Origin: Mesorhizobium helmanticense
GTDB lineage: Bacteria; Pseudomonadota; Alphaproteobacteria; Rhizobiales; Rhizobiaceae
Direction: 5' to 3'
Assembly (NCBI RefSeq): GCF_003034915.1
Contig: NZ_PZJX01000043.1
Span: forward strand, 62,001-126,000
DNA length: 64,000 bases
Part shown: positions 9,513 to 17,585 of the stretch, piece by piece
Layout of the letters: every line of letters begins with the position of its first letter
Position numbering within the stretch: position 1 is the first letter of the stretch
Notes under the pieces: model-generated
The model's database searches: none
Told to the model about the DNA's origin: nothing
What the model saw: the letters and a program-made list of their open reading frames with translations, nothing else
Position numbers and translations under genes: made by a program

Positions 9513-10366
9513 GCCGCAATCCTCAGATGCTCGACGCGGCCAGCGAAATCGGCGGCGGTCCTTTCGATGACGTTCGCCTGCATCCACCCCTGGAATTTCT
9601 CACGGTCCGCCGCGATCTCGTCCCATTCGAGATAGGCGGCATTGTCCCTGATATAGTAGCCATGCGTATAGGACGGGTGCGACCCACCCGGCACGACTGA
9701 AATGGCCGAAATCGTCCAGCTCGGCAGCACGGTCAGATTGGGATGCAATTCGTCGAAACTGTCGACCACTTCCTCGACCGTCACCACGGCGCGCTTTGCC
9801 GCCAGAACCGCTTCCTTCTGGATGCCGATGATGCCCTCGACCAGCACATTGCCCTTCCGGTCTGCCTTCTGCGCATGGATGAAGGTGACATCGGGGCGGA
9901 TGGCGGGAACCGCGGCAAGCACCTCGCCGGTGAACGGGCAAGTGACCGTTTTGATGTTCGGATTGACCGCAGCCAGGCCGGCGCCGCGGTAGCCACGGAA
10001 CACGGCGCAAGGCAGACCGGCCGCGCCCGCTTCATAGGCATTGGCCATGCCGGCATGGCTGTGTTCCTCGACCTCGATCGGCCGGGGAAAGCCGTTCTCG
10101 ATGGCGTCGCGGGCGCGCCGCAACAGACCGACACCGGGATTGCCGAGATAGGAGAAGACGATCTTCCTCGCCATGCCCATGCCGATCATCTGGTCGTAGA
10201 CGAGGTCCGGTGTCATGCGGATCAGCGTCAGCTCTTCAAACCCCTGGCGGATTGCTTCATGCGCCGCCGCCGTCGGGATCAGATGGGTGAAGCCCTCGAA
10301 GGCGACCGTGTCGCCATCGTTCAGATTCCCCGCCACGGCCTCGCTTAGCGGCAGGAATTTGACCAT
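9509..10366 (-). CDS. pcaI: 3-oxoadipate CoA-transferase, alpha subunit
   Basis: Alpha subunit (285 residues) of 3-oxoadipate CoA-transferase, partner of the overlapping pcaJ. Its start region carries DGDTVAFEGFTHLIPTAAA, the CoA-transferase glycine-rich entry motif. FSYLGNPGVG and the following acidic stretch match the long form of the alpha subunit. It is the first gene of the leftward operon; a palindromic operator and a plausible promoter lie in the 119-bp gap shared with the divergent IclR-type regulator gene. Confidence 0.92.
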   Translation of the reverse strand: MVKFLPLSEAVAGNLNDGDTVAFEGFTHLIPTAAAHEAIRQGFEELTLIRMTPDLVYDQMIGMGMARKIVFSYLGNPGVGLLRRARDAIENGFPRPIEVEEHSHAGMANAYEAGAAGLPCAVFRGYRGAGLAAVNPNIKTVTCPFTGEVLAAVPAIRPDVTFIHAQKADRKGNVLVEGIIGIQKEAVLAAKRAVVTVEEVVDSFDELHPNLTVLPSWTISAISVVPGGSHPSYTHGYYIRDNAAYLEWDEIAADREKFQGWMQANVIERTAADFAGRVEHLRIAA

Positions 10367-10388
10367 CGTCCACGCTCCAAAGCTCGAA

Positions 10389-10407
10389 AAGTTCGTATTG
10401 CGAACTT
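10389..10407. promoter_or_regulatory. Palindromic operator between pcaI and the IclR-type regulator
   Basis: AAGTTCG (10389-10395) and CGAACTT (10401-10407) form a perfect 7-bp inverted repeat with spacer TATTG. The GTTCG-N5-CGAAC layout is like known sites of IclR-family regulators of the PcaR/PcaU/PobR group. It overlaps the candidate -35 of the regulator gene and lies just downstream of the candidate pcaI promoter. Confidence 0.75.
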
Positions 10408-10426
10408 ATGTTTTATATGGGATACT
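10398..10426 (+). promoter_or_regulatory. Candidate promoter of the IclR-type regulator gene
   Basis: A possible sigma-70 promoter: TTGCGA (10398-10403), 17-bp spacer, GATACT (10421-10426), each 4 of 6 to consensus. The -35 lies inside the right half of the palindromic operator, which would allow autorepression. Prediction only. Confidence 0.4.
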
Positions 10427-10454
10427 TTTACGTCGAGTTTTGGCGTAAAGTCAA
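10425..10454 (-). promoter_or_regulatory. Candidate promoter of the pcaIJF operon
   Basis: On the minus strand, TTGACT (10454-10449), 18-bp spacer, TAAAAG (10430-10425). The -35 is 5 of 6 and the -10 is 4 of 6 to consensus. The palindrome at 10389-10407 would fall in the early transcribed region. Prediction only. Confidence 0.4.
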
Positions 10455-10485
10455 TCTGGCAGCGCCGCCATTTTCAGGAGGCCAC

Positions 10486-11256
10486 ATGAACGACGAGGCC
10501 GCTTCCCGCGACCATATCGGCTCGCTCGAACGCGGGCTTGCGGTCATGGAGATACTGGCCCGGCACCCCGCCGGCATGACGCTGACCGAGATGGCGGAGG
10601 AAGCGGGACTGACCCGCGCCGGCGCGCGCCGCTTTTTGCTGACGCTGGCCGCCGCCGGTTACGCGACGCAGGCCGGCCGGCAGTTTTCGCTGTCGCCGCG
10701 CCTGCTGACTGTCGCCCGCACCTGGCTCGGCGGCGCCTCGCTGTGGACTTATGCCGCCCCAATCATGCGCGAGATCGCGGCGCAGTTGAACGAATCCTGT
10801 TCGGCCGCCATCCTGTCGGGTGAGGACATCGTTTATGTCGCCCGTGTTCCCGGCCGGCGCATCCTCAGCGTCTCGCTCGATGTCGGCACCAGGCTGCCCG
10901 CCTATTGCACCTCGATGGGACGGGTCCTGCTCTCCGGCCTCGCGCCCGGTGAACTGGAGACCTTCCTCGGTCAGGTGACCATCGAGAGACGCACGCCAAA
11001 GACGATCACTGCGAGAACAGCGCTTACAGAGGCCATCGGCAAGGCGAAGGCGACCGGCTTTGCCATCATCGACGAGGAGCTTGAACTCGGCCTGCGCTCC
11101 ATCGCCGTGCCGATCAACGACCGCACCGGACGGACCGTGGCGGCGATCAATGTCTCGACCCAGTCGGCCCGTTTTTCCGTCGCCGAGATGGAACGGGAGA
11201 TCCTCCCGGCGCTGCTCGCGGCCAAGCAGCGCATCGAGGATTTCTTCGTCGTCTAA
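10486..11256 (+). CDS. IclR family transcriptional regulator of the pca operon (PcaR-like)
   Basis: A 256-residue regulator with an N-terminal winged helix (about residues 12-75; helix-turn-helix around MTLTEMAEEAGLTRAGARRF) and a C-terminal IclR effector domain (SVSLDVGTRLPAYCTSMGR and later IDEELELGLRSIAVPI). The ATG at 10486 is preceded by AGGAGG, better than an in-frame start at 10408 that lies inside the promoter region. Divergence from pcaIJF and the shared palindrome indicate that it controls that operon, probably in response to 3-oxoadipate or protocatechuate as in the PcaR/PobR group. The inducer is inferred. Confidence 0.88.
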   Translation: MNDEAASRDHIGSLERGLAVMEILARHPAGMTLTEMAEEAGLTRAGARRFLLTLAAAGYATQAGRQFSLSPRLLTVARTWLGGASLWTYAAPIMREIAAQLNESCSAAILSGEDIVYVARVPGRRILSVSLDVGTRLPAYCTSMGRVLLSGLAPGELETFLGQVTIERRTPKTITARTALTEAIGKAKATGFAIIDEELELGLRSIAVPINDRTGRTVAAINVSTQSARFSVAEMEREILPALLAAKQRIEDFFVV

Positions 11257-11284
11257 CAGGTTTCGTCGCTACGCCCGCCTGCAC

Positions 11285-12589
11285 TCAATGCTTGATACGG
11301 TCGCGCATCGCATACCACAGCATGCCGAGCACATAGAGCGGCCCGCGTAGCGCCGTGCCGCCAGGGAACGGCATGGGCGAGAGCGTCGAAAACAGGTCGA
11401 GCCGCGAGGCGTCGCCGGTGATCGCCTCGGCCAGCAGCTTGCCCGACAGCGTCGACAGGATCACGCCCTTGCCGGAATAGCCATGCGCGAAATAGACCTC
11501 GCCATAGTGTCCGACATGCGGCAGCCGCGATGTCGTCACCGAGACCAGTCCGCCCCAGGCATGATCGATGCGGCAGCCGCTCAGTTGTGGAAAGGTCTTT
11601 TCCATATGCGGCCGCACGAAGCCGGCAATGTCGGCCGGCGGCGCCGGCGTGTAGCGCTCGCCGCCGCCAAACAGCAGCCGGCCGTCCGCCGACATGCGGT
11701 AGTAATTGACGACGAAGCGCGTGTCGGACACCGCGACATTGGCCGGGATGACATTGCGTTTGCCCTCCAGCGGTTCGGTGGCGACGATGTAATTGCCGAC
11801 CGGCATGATGCGGCTGTTGACGCGCAGCTCCAGCCCGTGAAGCAGCGCATCGCCGGCCAGCACGACATGTTTTGCCCGGACTGAGCCCTTGGCCGTCGAG
11901 ACCCGGATGGACGGCTCGCGCTCCAGACGCACGGCCACCGAATTCTCATGGATGACGACACCTGCCGCGACAGCCGCGCGGGCAAGACCCAACGTGTAGT
12001 TCAGCGGATGCATGTGGCCGCCAAGCGCCTCGTACATCGCGCCGTGATAGGGCGTGTCCACCTTGGCGCGCGCTTCCGCCGCTGACAGGATTTCGGCATG
12101 CGGGAACTTCATCACCGTGGCCAGGCACTCGGCCTCTTCTTCGAGATCACGCAGGTCGGAGCCATTGACCGCGCCGACCAGATGGCCGGTCAGCCTGAGG
12201 TCGCAGTCGATGGCATGGCGCTCGATGATATCCAGCACCAGCCCACGCGCCTCGAAGGCGAGATCGAACAGCGCCTTCGCCCGCTCCGAGCCAAAGGCCT
12301 TGACCAGCCCCTTGGCGCCCTTGCGCAGGCCGGGGATCATCTGGCCGCCATTACGCCCCGACGCGCCCCAGCCGATCTTGCCGCCTTCGAGCAGCACCAC
12401 TTTCAGCCCACGTTCAGCGGCATGAAGCGCTGCGGAAAGCCCGGTGCAGCCGCCACCGACGACCACCAGGTCGGCGTCGACCTCGCCTTGCAGGGCGGGA
12501 TAGCTGGGGGACGGATTAACGGTGGCGACATAATAGGATTTGCCGATATCCAAACCGGAATTGAAACCCTCGGAATTGAACCCCATCAT
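11285..12589 (-). CDS. FAD-dependent amine oxidase, gamma-glutamylputrescine oxidase-like (PuuB-like)
   Basis: DAO-family flavoenzyme of 434 residues. The N-terminal dinucleotide fold reads DLVVVGGGCTGLSAAL (GxGxxG at residues 45-50), followed by LLEGGKIGWGASGRNGGQM, typical of the PuuB/OrdL oxidases. These oxidise gamma-glutamylated amines to the aldehyde with release of ammonia and hydrogen peroxide. Its ATG overlaps the stop of the PuuA-like synthetase gene by one base (TAATG), so the two are translationally coupled. The gene ends the leftward arm and is convergent with the IclR gene. Whether the natural substrate is gamma-glutamylputrescine or another gamma-glutamylamine is unknown. Confidence 0.85.
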   Translation of the reverse strand: MMGFNSEGFNSGLDIGKSYYVATVNPSPSYPALQGEVDADLVVVGGGCTGLSAALHAAERGLKVVLLEGGKIGWGASGRNGGQMIPGLRKGAKGLVKAFGSERAKALFDLAFEARGLVLDIIERHAIDCDLRLTGHLVGAVNGSDLRDLEEEAECLATVMKFPHAEILSAAEARAKVDTPYHGAMYEALGGHMHPLNYTLGLARAAVAAGVVIHENSVAVRLEREPSIRVSTAKGSVRAKHVVLAGDALLHGLELRVNSRIMPVGNYIVATEPLEGKRNVIPANVAVSDTRFVVNYYRMSADGRLLFGGGERYTPAPPADIAGFVRPHMEKTFPQLSGCRIDHAWGGLVSVTTSRLPHVGHYGEVYFAHGYSGKGVILSTLSGKLLAEAITGDASRLDLFSTLSPMPFPGGTALRGPLYVLGMLWYAMRDRIKH

Positions 12590-13974
12590 TACACCTTGAG
12601 CAGCAGATGATCGCGTTCCCAGGACGTCACCACGCTCTGGAACAGGTCGAGCTCGACGCTCTTGACGCGCAGATAGGACTGGAAGAAATCCTCGCCGAGC
12701 AGCGCCCGCACCGGACCGCAAGCGGTGAACCGGTCGAGCGCTTCCTCCATGGTTTTCGGCAGCGTGCTCTTGATCTTGTAGGCATTGCCCGACGCCTCGG
12801 CCGAACGGGCGATCTTCTCCTCGACGCCGAGATAACCTGCGATAAGCGAGCCTGCCATCGCCAGGTAGGGATTGGCATCGGCGCCGGGCAGCCGGTTCTC
12901 CACCCGCCGCGCCGCCCGCCCGCCGGCAGGCACGCGCAGGCCGCAGGAGCGGTTGTCATGCGACCACTCGATATTGGCCGGCGCACTGTGGTTCGGCCGG
13001 ATGCGGCGGAACGAATTCACGTTCGGCGCAAACAGCGGCATGATCTCGGGGACGTATTTTTGCAAGCCGCCGATGAAATGCCCGAACATTGGTGTGTCGG
13101 CATCATCCGAGCCGGCAAACAGTGTATTGCCGGCCTCGTCGACCACGGACATGTGCAGGTGCATCGAACTGCCGGCCTGCGCCGCGATTGGCTTGGCCAT
13201 GAAGGTGGCGTGCATACCGCTCGCCTGTGCCGCCTGCCTGGTCAGCCGCTTGAACAGCAGCACCTTGTCGGCCAGCGCCAGCGGGTCGCCATGCAGGAAA
13301 TTGATCTCCAGTTGGCCCGGCCCTGATTCATGGATCAGTGTGTCGAGCGGCAGGCCGGCGGCGGCCGCGTAATCATAGATGCGCCGGATCACCGGTTCGA
13401 ACTCCTCCAGTGCCGCCATGTCGTAGGGATGCTGCACGGTCTCGGCGCGGCCATTGCCGCCGACCGGCGCGGTCAACGGACGGTCGGGATCGGGATTGGG
13501 CGCGGTCAGATAGAACTCGAGCTCCGGCGCCACCACCGCACGCCAGCCGCGCTGGCGGTAGAGATCGAGCACGGCCCTCAAGACATGACGCGGCGAGGCC
13601 ATCCACGGGCGGTCGTCCATGTGGAACGCATCGGCGAACACATAGGCTTTCCCCGCACCGGCACCGGGCGCCAGGCAGAGCGTTGAAACATCCGGCACCA
13701 TGCGCATGTCGGGGTCCGAATAAGCAAAACCCTCGTCGATCGAGCCGGAATAGCGGCCGTCGATGCTGACCAAGAAGGCGCTGCTCGGCAGATAGAGCGC
13801 GCGGTCCTCCAGCGCCTTGAGGAATTTCGCCATCGGCAAGGCCTTGCCGCGCAGCACGCCGTTCAAGTCGGGCACCAGGCACTCGACTTCGCTGATCGCA
13901 TGCGCGGCCAGCCAGCTTTTTGGATCGTTGGTGCCGCTTAGAGACGACGCAGTGGTTGTGTGATTGTCAGGCAT
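12589..13974 (-). CDS. Glutamine synthetase family protein, gamma-glutamylputrescine synthetase-like (PuuA-like)
   Basis: A 461-residue member of the glutamine synthetase family. The C-terminal catalytic domain shows ESGPGQLEINFLHGDPL, GSSMHLHMSV and NHSAPANIEWSHDNRS, which correspond to the metal and ATP/glutamate site blocks. ATP-dependent ligases of this branch join glutamate to an amine (putrescine in PuuA) rather than to ammonia. The coupled PuuB-like oxidase, the nearby polyamine-type importer and an aldehyde dehydrogenase in the opposite arm support amine gamma-glutamylation. The gene lies 4 bp after a GT1 glycosyltransferase gene, an unusual partner for this pathway. A different amine substrate is quite possible. 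Confidence 0.87.
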   Translation of the reverse strand: MPDNHTTTASSLSGTNDPKSWLAAHAISEVECLVPDLNGVLRGKALPMAKFLKALEDRALYLPSSAFLVSIDGRYSGSIDEGFAYSDPDMRMVPDVSTLCLAPGAGAGKAYVFADAFHMDDRPWMASPRHVLRAVLDLYRQRGWRAVVAPELEFYLTAPNPDPDRPLTAPVGGNGRAETVQHPYDMAALEEFEPVIRRIYDYAAAAGLPLDTLIHESGPGQLEINFLHGDPLALADKVLLFKRLTRQAAQASGMHATFMAKPIAAQAGSSMHLHMSVVDEAGNTLFAGSDDADTPMFGHFIGGLQKYVPEIMPLFAPNVNSFRRIRPNHSAPANIEWSHDNRSCGLRVPAGGRAARRVENRLPGADANPYLAMAGSLIAGYLGVEEKIARSAEASGNAYKIKSTLPKTMEEALDRFTACGPVRALLGEDFFQSYLRVKSVELDLFQSVVTSWERDHLLLKV

Positions 13975-13978
13975 TGAT

Positions 13979-15262
13979 TCATGTCCGTATCAGGGAGAGT
14001 ATCGCTTCGGCGGCCACATCCGTTCCGGGTTTCAGCGCCATATCAGCTGCATTTTCCCTGAGGCGGGCGCGCATTTCATTATCGGCCAGCAGGCCGAGAA
14101 TGGCTTTCTCCAATACTCCTTCGGTCCAGCCGTCACGGCCGATATGATTGCCGACGCCGGTTTCCTCGGCGCGTTGCGCATTGTCGTGCCCGTCCCAGCA
14201 ATAGGGCATGATCAGCGACGGCACCCCGAAACGCAGCGCCTCGCAAAAGCTGTTGTTGCCGCCATGATGGATGAACAGGTCCGACTTCGCCACCACCGAA
14301 GGCTGCGGAAACCAGGCATCGAGATAGACATTGTCCGGCACTGCCCGGTAGCTGTCACGCAAGCCGCCGACATTGACGATGAAGCGCGCCGGCAACCTGT
14401 CGAACACAGCCAGCATGCGCTCGATCAGCCCGACGTCCATGGCGCCAAGGCTGCCGAAGCTGACATAGACCAGCGGCCCGCCATTGCGCGGAAAGACCGG
14501 CACCTCGAATGGCCCTTCCGAGCGCACGCAGCCTTCGAGATAGGCAAAGCGCGAGGGGTCGAGCGGCTCGGCGCGTTCCCGGCGCACGATCGACGGGGTC
14601 AAAAGCAGGTTGAGGTCGGGCGAGGCCTCCAGGAATAGCCCCTTGGGCAGCGGAGCGAGGCCGGCCTCGGTACGAAGCCGGTTGAACCGGTCGTGCGCCG
14701 GCGCAACCGCCGCGAGGTAGCGCGCCTCGAAACTCGCGCGGCACGGATCGTCGGCGGCAAGGCCGGACAAATAGGGCGGCACCTCAGGATCGGGAAGCTC
14801 GGTCTCGGCGCAGGAGACAACGCGCACCCATGGGCAGCCGGCGGCAGCCAGTGCTGGAAACATGATGACATTGTCGAGTACCACCGCGTCGGGCTTCAGC
14901 CTCGCCAGCAATTGACGCAGCGGCGCCTCGGCATTGGCCGCGGTGTCGACGATCGCCTGCCAGGTCGGAGCGACATAGGTTTCGAGCTGGTCGACCGGGC
15001 TCAGCTTGAAATGCGGCAGATGGCGGCGCACGAAAGCCTGCCAGTAGCTCTGGCGTTCGCTGTCGCTCAGCGGATCGTCGGTCGGCAGCTGGTATTCCTG
15101 AAAACCGTAGTCGGCAAAGACACCGGAAAATCCGGCATGGCAGATGAACACCGGCCGGGCGCCGCGAGCGCGGAGCGCCTGCGCGATGCCGACGCAATTG
15201 AGCGCCGCGCCGAAGCTCGCTTCCGGAAACAGCGCGATGGTCGGGCTGGCTTTGCGCGTCAA
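13979..15262 (-). CDS. GT1-type glycosyltransferase, copy A
   Basis: Predicted cytosolic GT-B fold glycosyltransferase of the UDP-glycosyltransferase/EryCIII-like (GT1) type, 427 residues. The N-terminus reads TIALFPEASFGAALNCVGIAQ. The C-terminal donor-binding half contains LVYVSFGSLGAMD, WFPQPSVV and IHHGGNNSF, then MPYCWDGHDNAQRAEE, which parallels the UGT signature. A TTG start at 15262 is chosen: AAGAGG lies 7 bases upstream and the resulting N-terminus aligns with that of copy B (20331-21605). The longer open frame overlaps the gntR gene. It sits between gntR and the PuuA-like gene. Donor and acceptor are unknown. Confidence 0.8.
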   Translation of the reverse strand: MTRKASPTIALFPEASFGAALNCVGIAQALRARGARPVFICHAGFSGVFADYGFQEYQLPTDDPLSDSERQSYWQAFVRRHLPHFKLSPVDQLETYVAPTWQAIVDTAANAEAPLRQLLARLKPDAVVLDNVIMFPALAAAGCPWVRVVSCAETELPDPEVPPYLSGLAADDPCRASFEARYLAAVAPAHDRFNRLRTEAGLAPLPKGLFLEASPDLNLLLTPSIVRRERAEPLDPSRFAYLEGCVRSEGPFEVPVFPRNGGPLVYVSFGSLGAMDVGLIERMLAVFDRLPARFIVNVGGLRDSYRAVPDNVYLDAWFPQPSVVAKSDLFIHHGGNNSFCEALRFGVPSLIMPYCWDGHDNAQRAEETGVGNHIGRDGWTEGVLEKAILGLLADNEMRARLRENAADMALKPGTDVAAEAILSLIRT

Positions 15263-15273
15263 AATGGGCCTCT

Positions 15274-16212
15274 TCAATCCGGCCGGCTGATCATGCCGAA
15301 CAATGCAGGCGCCCCGCGACTGGCCGCCTGCGGCCGCTGGTTGCGCGACAGGCGCAGATGCACGCGAAGCAGGTCGGCCGCAACCTCGAACTGCCGGCCC
15401 TCCAGATGGTCGAGTATGGTGAGATGCTCGCGCAGCGATTGCTTCAGCCGGAAGACGTTGACACCGGCATAAACGCCCGGCAGCCGGCGCAGCCTGAGGT
15501 GATCGGACAGCGCATCGGTGACGAAGCGGTTGGCGCAACCGTCGGCGATCATCGAGTGGAACTCGATGTCCAGCCGCTGGAACTCCCTGCTATCGAAGGC
15601 CGCATCGGGTAGCGCCAGCAACGCTTCCATGCCCTGGCGCAAGGCCGCGGCCCGTGTCCCGTCGAGCCGGAAGCCCGGTGTCAGAATGGCGGCGGGTTCC
15701 AGCATCAGGCGGAACTCGTAGCTTTCGCCTTGTGCCTCCGGATCGTCCGGTGTTCGCCGGAAAAGCCAGGACTGTCCCGGCGCGCGGTCCAGCAGATTTT
15801 CCTCGGTCAGTTTCTTTAAGGATTTTAGTACCGTCTTGCGCTCGGCGTCGTACCGCCGCATCAGCGCTCCGACGGTGACCGTCTGATCCAGCCGGCGCGC
15901 CGACCGGTCGCGCAGGATCTTTTCGGCGAGTTCGTCCTCCTCGGTAACAGGCAGGTCGGCGGTCATGGTCGCCTGCGCCGCCAGGTCGATGGCCAGGCGA
16001 TAGCCCGAGGCGGCTTCCCAGCGCACCACGCCTTTTTCGGTAAGCAGGCGCAGCGCGGCCCGCACCGGGGTCCGCGATACATTGCAAAGCGACGCGATCT
16101 GCTGTTCCGGCAGATGAGCGCCGGCTTCGAAGCCGCGCTGCCGGGCGACATCGAGGATGCGCTGCGCGAGATCGAGATGGTTGGTGCGCGGTCGTCTGGC
16201 GGCGGCTTGCAT
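15274..16212 (-). CDS. GntR family regulator with FCD domain and two winged helices
   Basis: A 312-residue regulator. Residues 14-72 form a GntR winged helix (QQIASLCNVSRTPVRAALRL). A second winged-helix-like segment follows at about 92-145 (VGALMRRYDAERKTVLKSLK), then an all-helical FCD effector domain (EFRLMLEPAAILTPGF; DIEFHSMIADG). It is the first gene of the leftward arm and is divergent from the polyamine-type importer operon, with 236 bp between the starts, so it probably controls both arms. The inducer would be the imported compound or its gamma-glutamyl derivative; this is inference. Confidence 0.85.
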   Translation of the reverse strand: MQAAARRPRTNHLDLAQRILDVARQRGFEAGAHLPEQQIASLCNVSRTPVRAALRLLTEKGVVRWEAASGYRLAIDLAAQATMTADLPVTEEDELAEKILRDRSARRLDQTVTVGALMRRYDAERKTVLKSLKKLTEENLLDRAPGQSWLFRRTPDDPEAQGESYEFRLMLEPAAILTPGFRLDGTRAAALRQGMEALLALPDAAFDSREFQRLDIEFHSMIADGCANRFVTDALSDHLRLRRLPGVYAGVNVFRLKQSLREHLTILDHLEGRQFEVAADLLRVHLRLSRNQRPQAASRGAPALFGMISRPD

Positions 16213-16308
16213 GGCAATTCCCGTGAACGGACGTCTCCGGTACGGTTTGGCCGATCATCCCTGCGAAGGCAATCGGCCAGATTCCTTCAGCGTCCGACAA
16301 ATTATGGA

Positions 16309-16338
16309 TTGACGTACTTTTTTCTGCAATAGTACTGT
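16309..16338 (+). promoter_or_regulatory. Candidate promoter of the importer arm
   Basis: TTGACG (16309-16314), 18-bp spacer, TACTGT (16333-16338) lie 111 bp before the binding-protein ATG. A GTAC-centred imperfect inverted repeat (TGACGTAC with GTACTGTCA) brackets the same stretch and could be the GntR operator. Prediction only. Confidence 0.35.
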
Positions 16339-16448
16339 CAGATCAATCGGCAATAAAAAGACCGGGGAACAGGATCGAAGCGGCGGCACGGTCGCAAGCG
16401 CTGGTCCGACGAATGAAATTCGACGATCCACCAGAATGGGAGTCTGTC

Positions 16449-17513
16449 ATGACAGCCACCACACCGCGGCACCGTTCGCTGAAAATGTCCTCGATCGCGC
16501 TTGGCTTTGCCCTGGCGCTGTCGGCGCCGGCTTCTGCCGCCGACCTCGTTATTTCCAACTGGGACGGCTATATGGCGCCCGATGCCATGGCCGCCTTCAA
16601 GACCGCGACCGGCGTTTCCGGCGAGGTCGTGGTCCACGCCACCAACGAGGAGATCATGGGCAAGCTCGTCGCCTCCGGCGGCAAGGGCTATGACGTCGTT
16701 TTCGTTTCCTCGCCTTTCGCCGAGGTGCTGAACAAGCTCGGCCTGACCGAGCCGATCGACCACGCCAAGGTCGCCAATCTCGCCAACCTCTATCCCGAGG
16801 CGACCAAGCTGCCGCACGATGTCGGCAACGCCTTTTCCGTACCCTACACCTGGGGCACGACAGGCCTCTGCTACCGCTCGGATCTGGTGAAGGTGGCGCC
16901 GACCAGCTGGAGCGATCTGCTTGCCCCGTCCGACGATCTCAAGGGGAAGACCACCATGCTGGCGACTGACCGCTGGCTGCTGGCCGCCGGACAGCTCGAC
17001 AAGGGCTATTCGGTCAACGAGACCGATCCGGCCAAGATGGCCGAGGTCAAGGACCTGCTGATCTCGGCCAAGAAGACCTTGCTCGCCTATGACGACACCA
17101 CCTTCTATTCGAAGCTGGTCTCCGGCGAGGCGCTGCTGGTGCAGGCCTGGGACGGCTGGTGCAATTACGGCATCGCCGAAAAGCCCGAGATCAAATATGT
17201 CATCCCCAAGGAAGGCTCGGACCTGTGGGTCGATACGATGGTGGTGATGAAGGCCTCGGCCAACAAGGACGCCGCCTTCCAGTTCATCAACTTCATGCTC
17301 GACGCCAAGAACCACGCCTGGGCGGCGCAGAACATCGACTACAAGGTGCCGAACAAGCCGGCGATGGAGAGCCTGCCGGCCGACTTCCTGGCCAAATTCC
17401 CCAACATGGCGATGCCGGTGGCCGACCTCGTCAAGTTCGAGCAGTTGCGCGATGTCGGCGACGCCCAGCGCGACTATTCCAAGATCGTCAGCGAGATCAA
17501 GGCCGCGCAATAG
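16449..17513 (+). CDS. Polyamine-type ABC transporter substrate-binding protein
   Basis: Periplasmic binding protein of the PotD/PotF-like family (354 residues). It has a Sec signal peptide ending at SAPASA-ADL near residue 31, and the mature start LVISNWDGYMAPDAMAAF is typical of spermidine/putrescine-type binding proteins. The ATG at 16449 has GGGAG 6 bases upstream; an in-frame ATG at 16413 would put an odd acidic stretch before the signal peptide. First gene of the rightward arm. Polyamine binding is suggested by family and by the PuuA/PuuB-like enzymes, but members also bind opines and other amines. A strong hairpin follows the gene. Confidence 0.87.
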   Translation: MTATTPRHRSLKMSSIALGFALALSAPASAADLVISNWDGYMAPDAMAAFKTATGVSGEVVVHATNEEIMGKLVASGGKGYDVVFVSSPFAEVLNKLGLTEPIDHAKVANLANLYPEATKLPHDVGNAFSVPYTWGTTGLCYRSDLVKVAPTSWSDLLAPSDDLKGKTTMLATDRWLLAAGQLDKGYSVNETDPAKMAEVKDLLISAKKTLLAYDDTTFYSKLVSGEALLVQAWDGWCNYGIAEKPEIKYVIPKEGSDLWVDTMVVMKASANKDAAFQFINFMLDAKNHAWAAQNIDYKVPNKPAMESLPADFLAKFPNMAMPVADLVKFEQLRDVGDAQRDYSKIVSEIKAAQ

Positions 17514-17534
17514 GCGGCCTCAAAGTCAGAGATC

Positions 17535-17566
17535 ACGATCGACGGCGGGCTTCCGCCGTCGATCGT
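17535..17566 (+). terminator. Intra-operon hairpin between binding-protein and permease genes
   Basis: A perfect 14-bp stem, ACGATCGACGGCGG (17535-17548) with CCGCCGTCGATCGT (17553-17566), loop GCTT, and no T-run. It lies 21 bp after the binding-protein stop and 19 bp before the permease start. It is more likely an attenuator or 3'-end stabiliser than a complete terminator. Confidence 0.7.
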
Positions 17567-17585
17567 TGAATGCGGTACCGCAATC

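Noticed and set aside
10427..10449. TTTACG...CGTAAA inverted repeat near the pca promoter as a second operator
   Set aside because: Wide 11-base spacer and overlap with the predicted promoter hexamers; less convincing than the perfect palindrome at 10389-10407.
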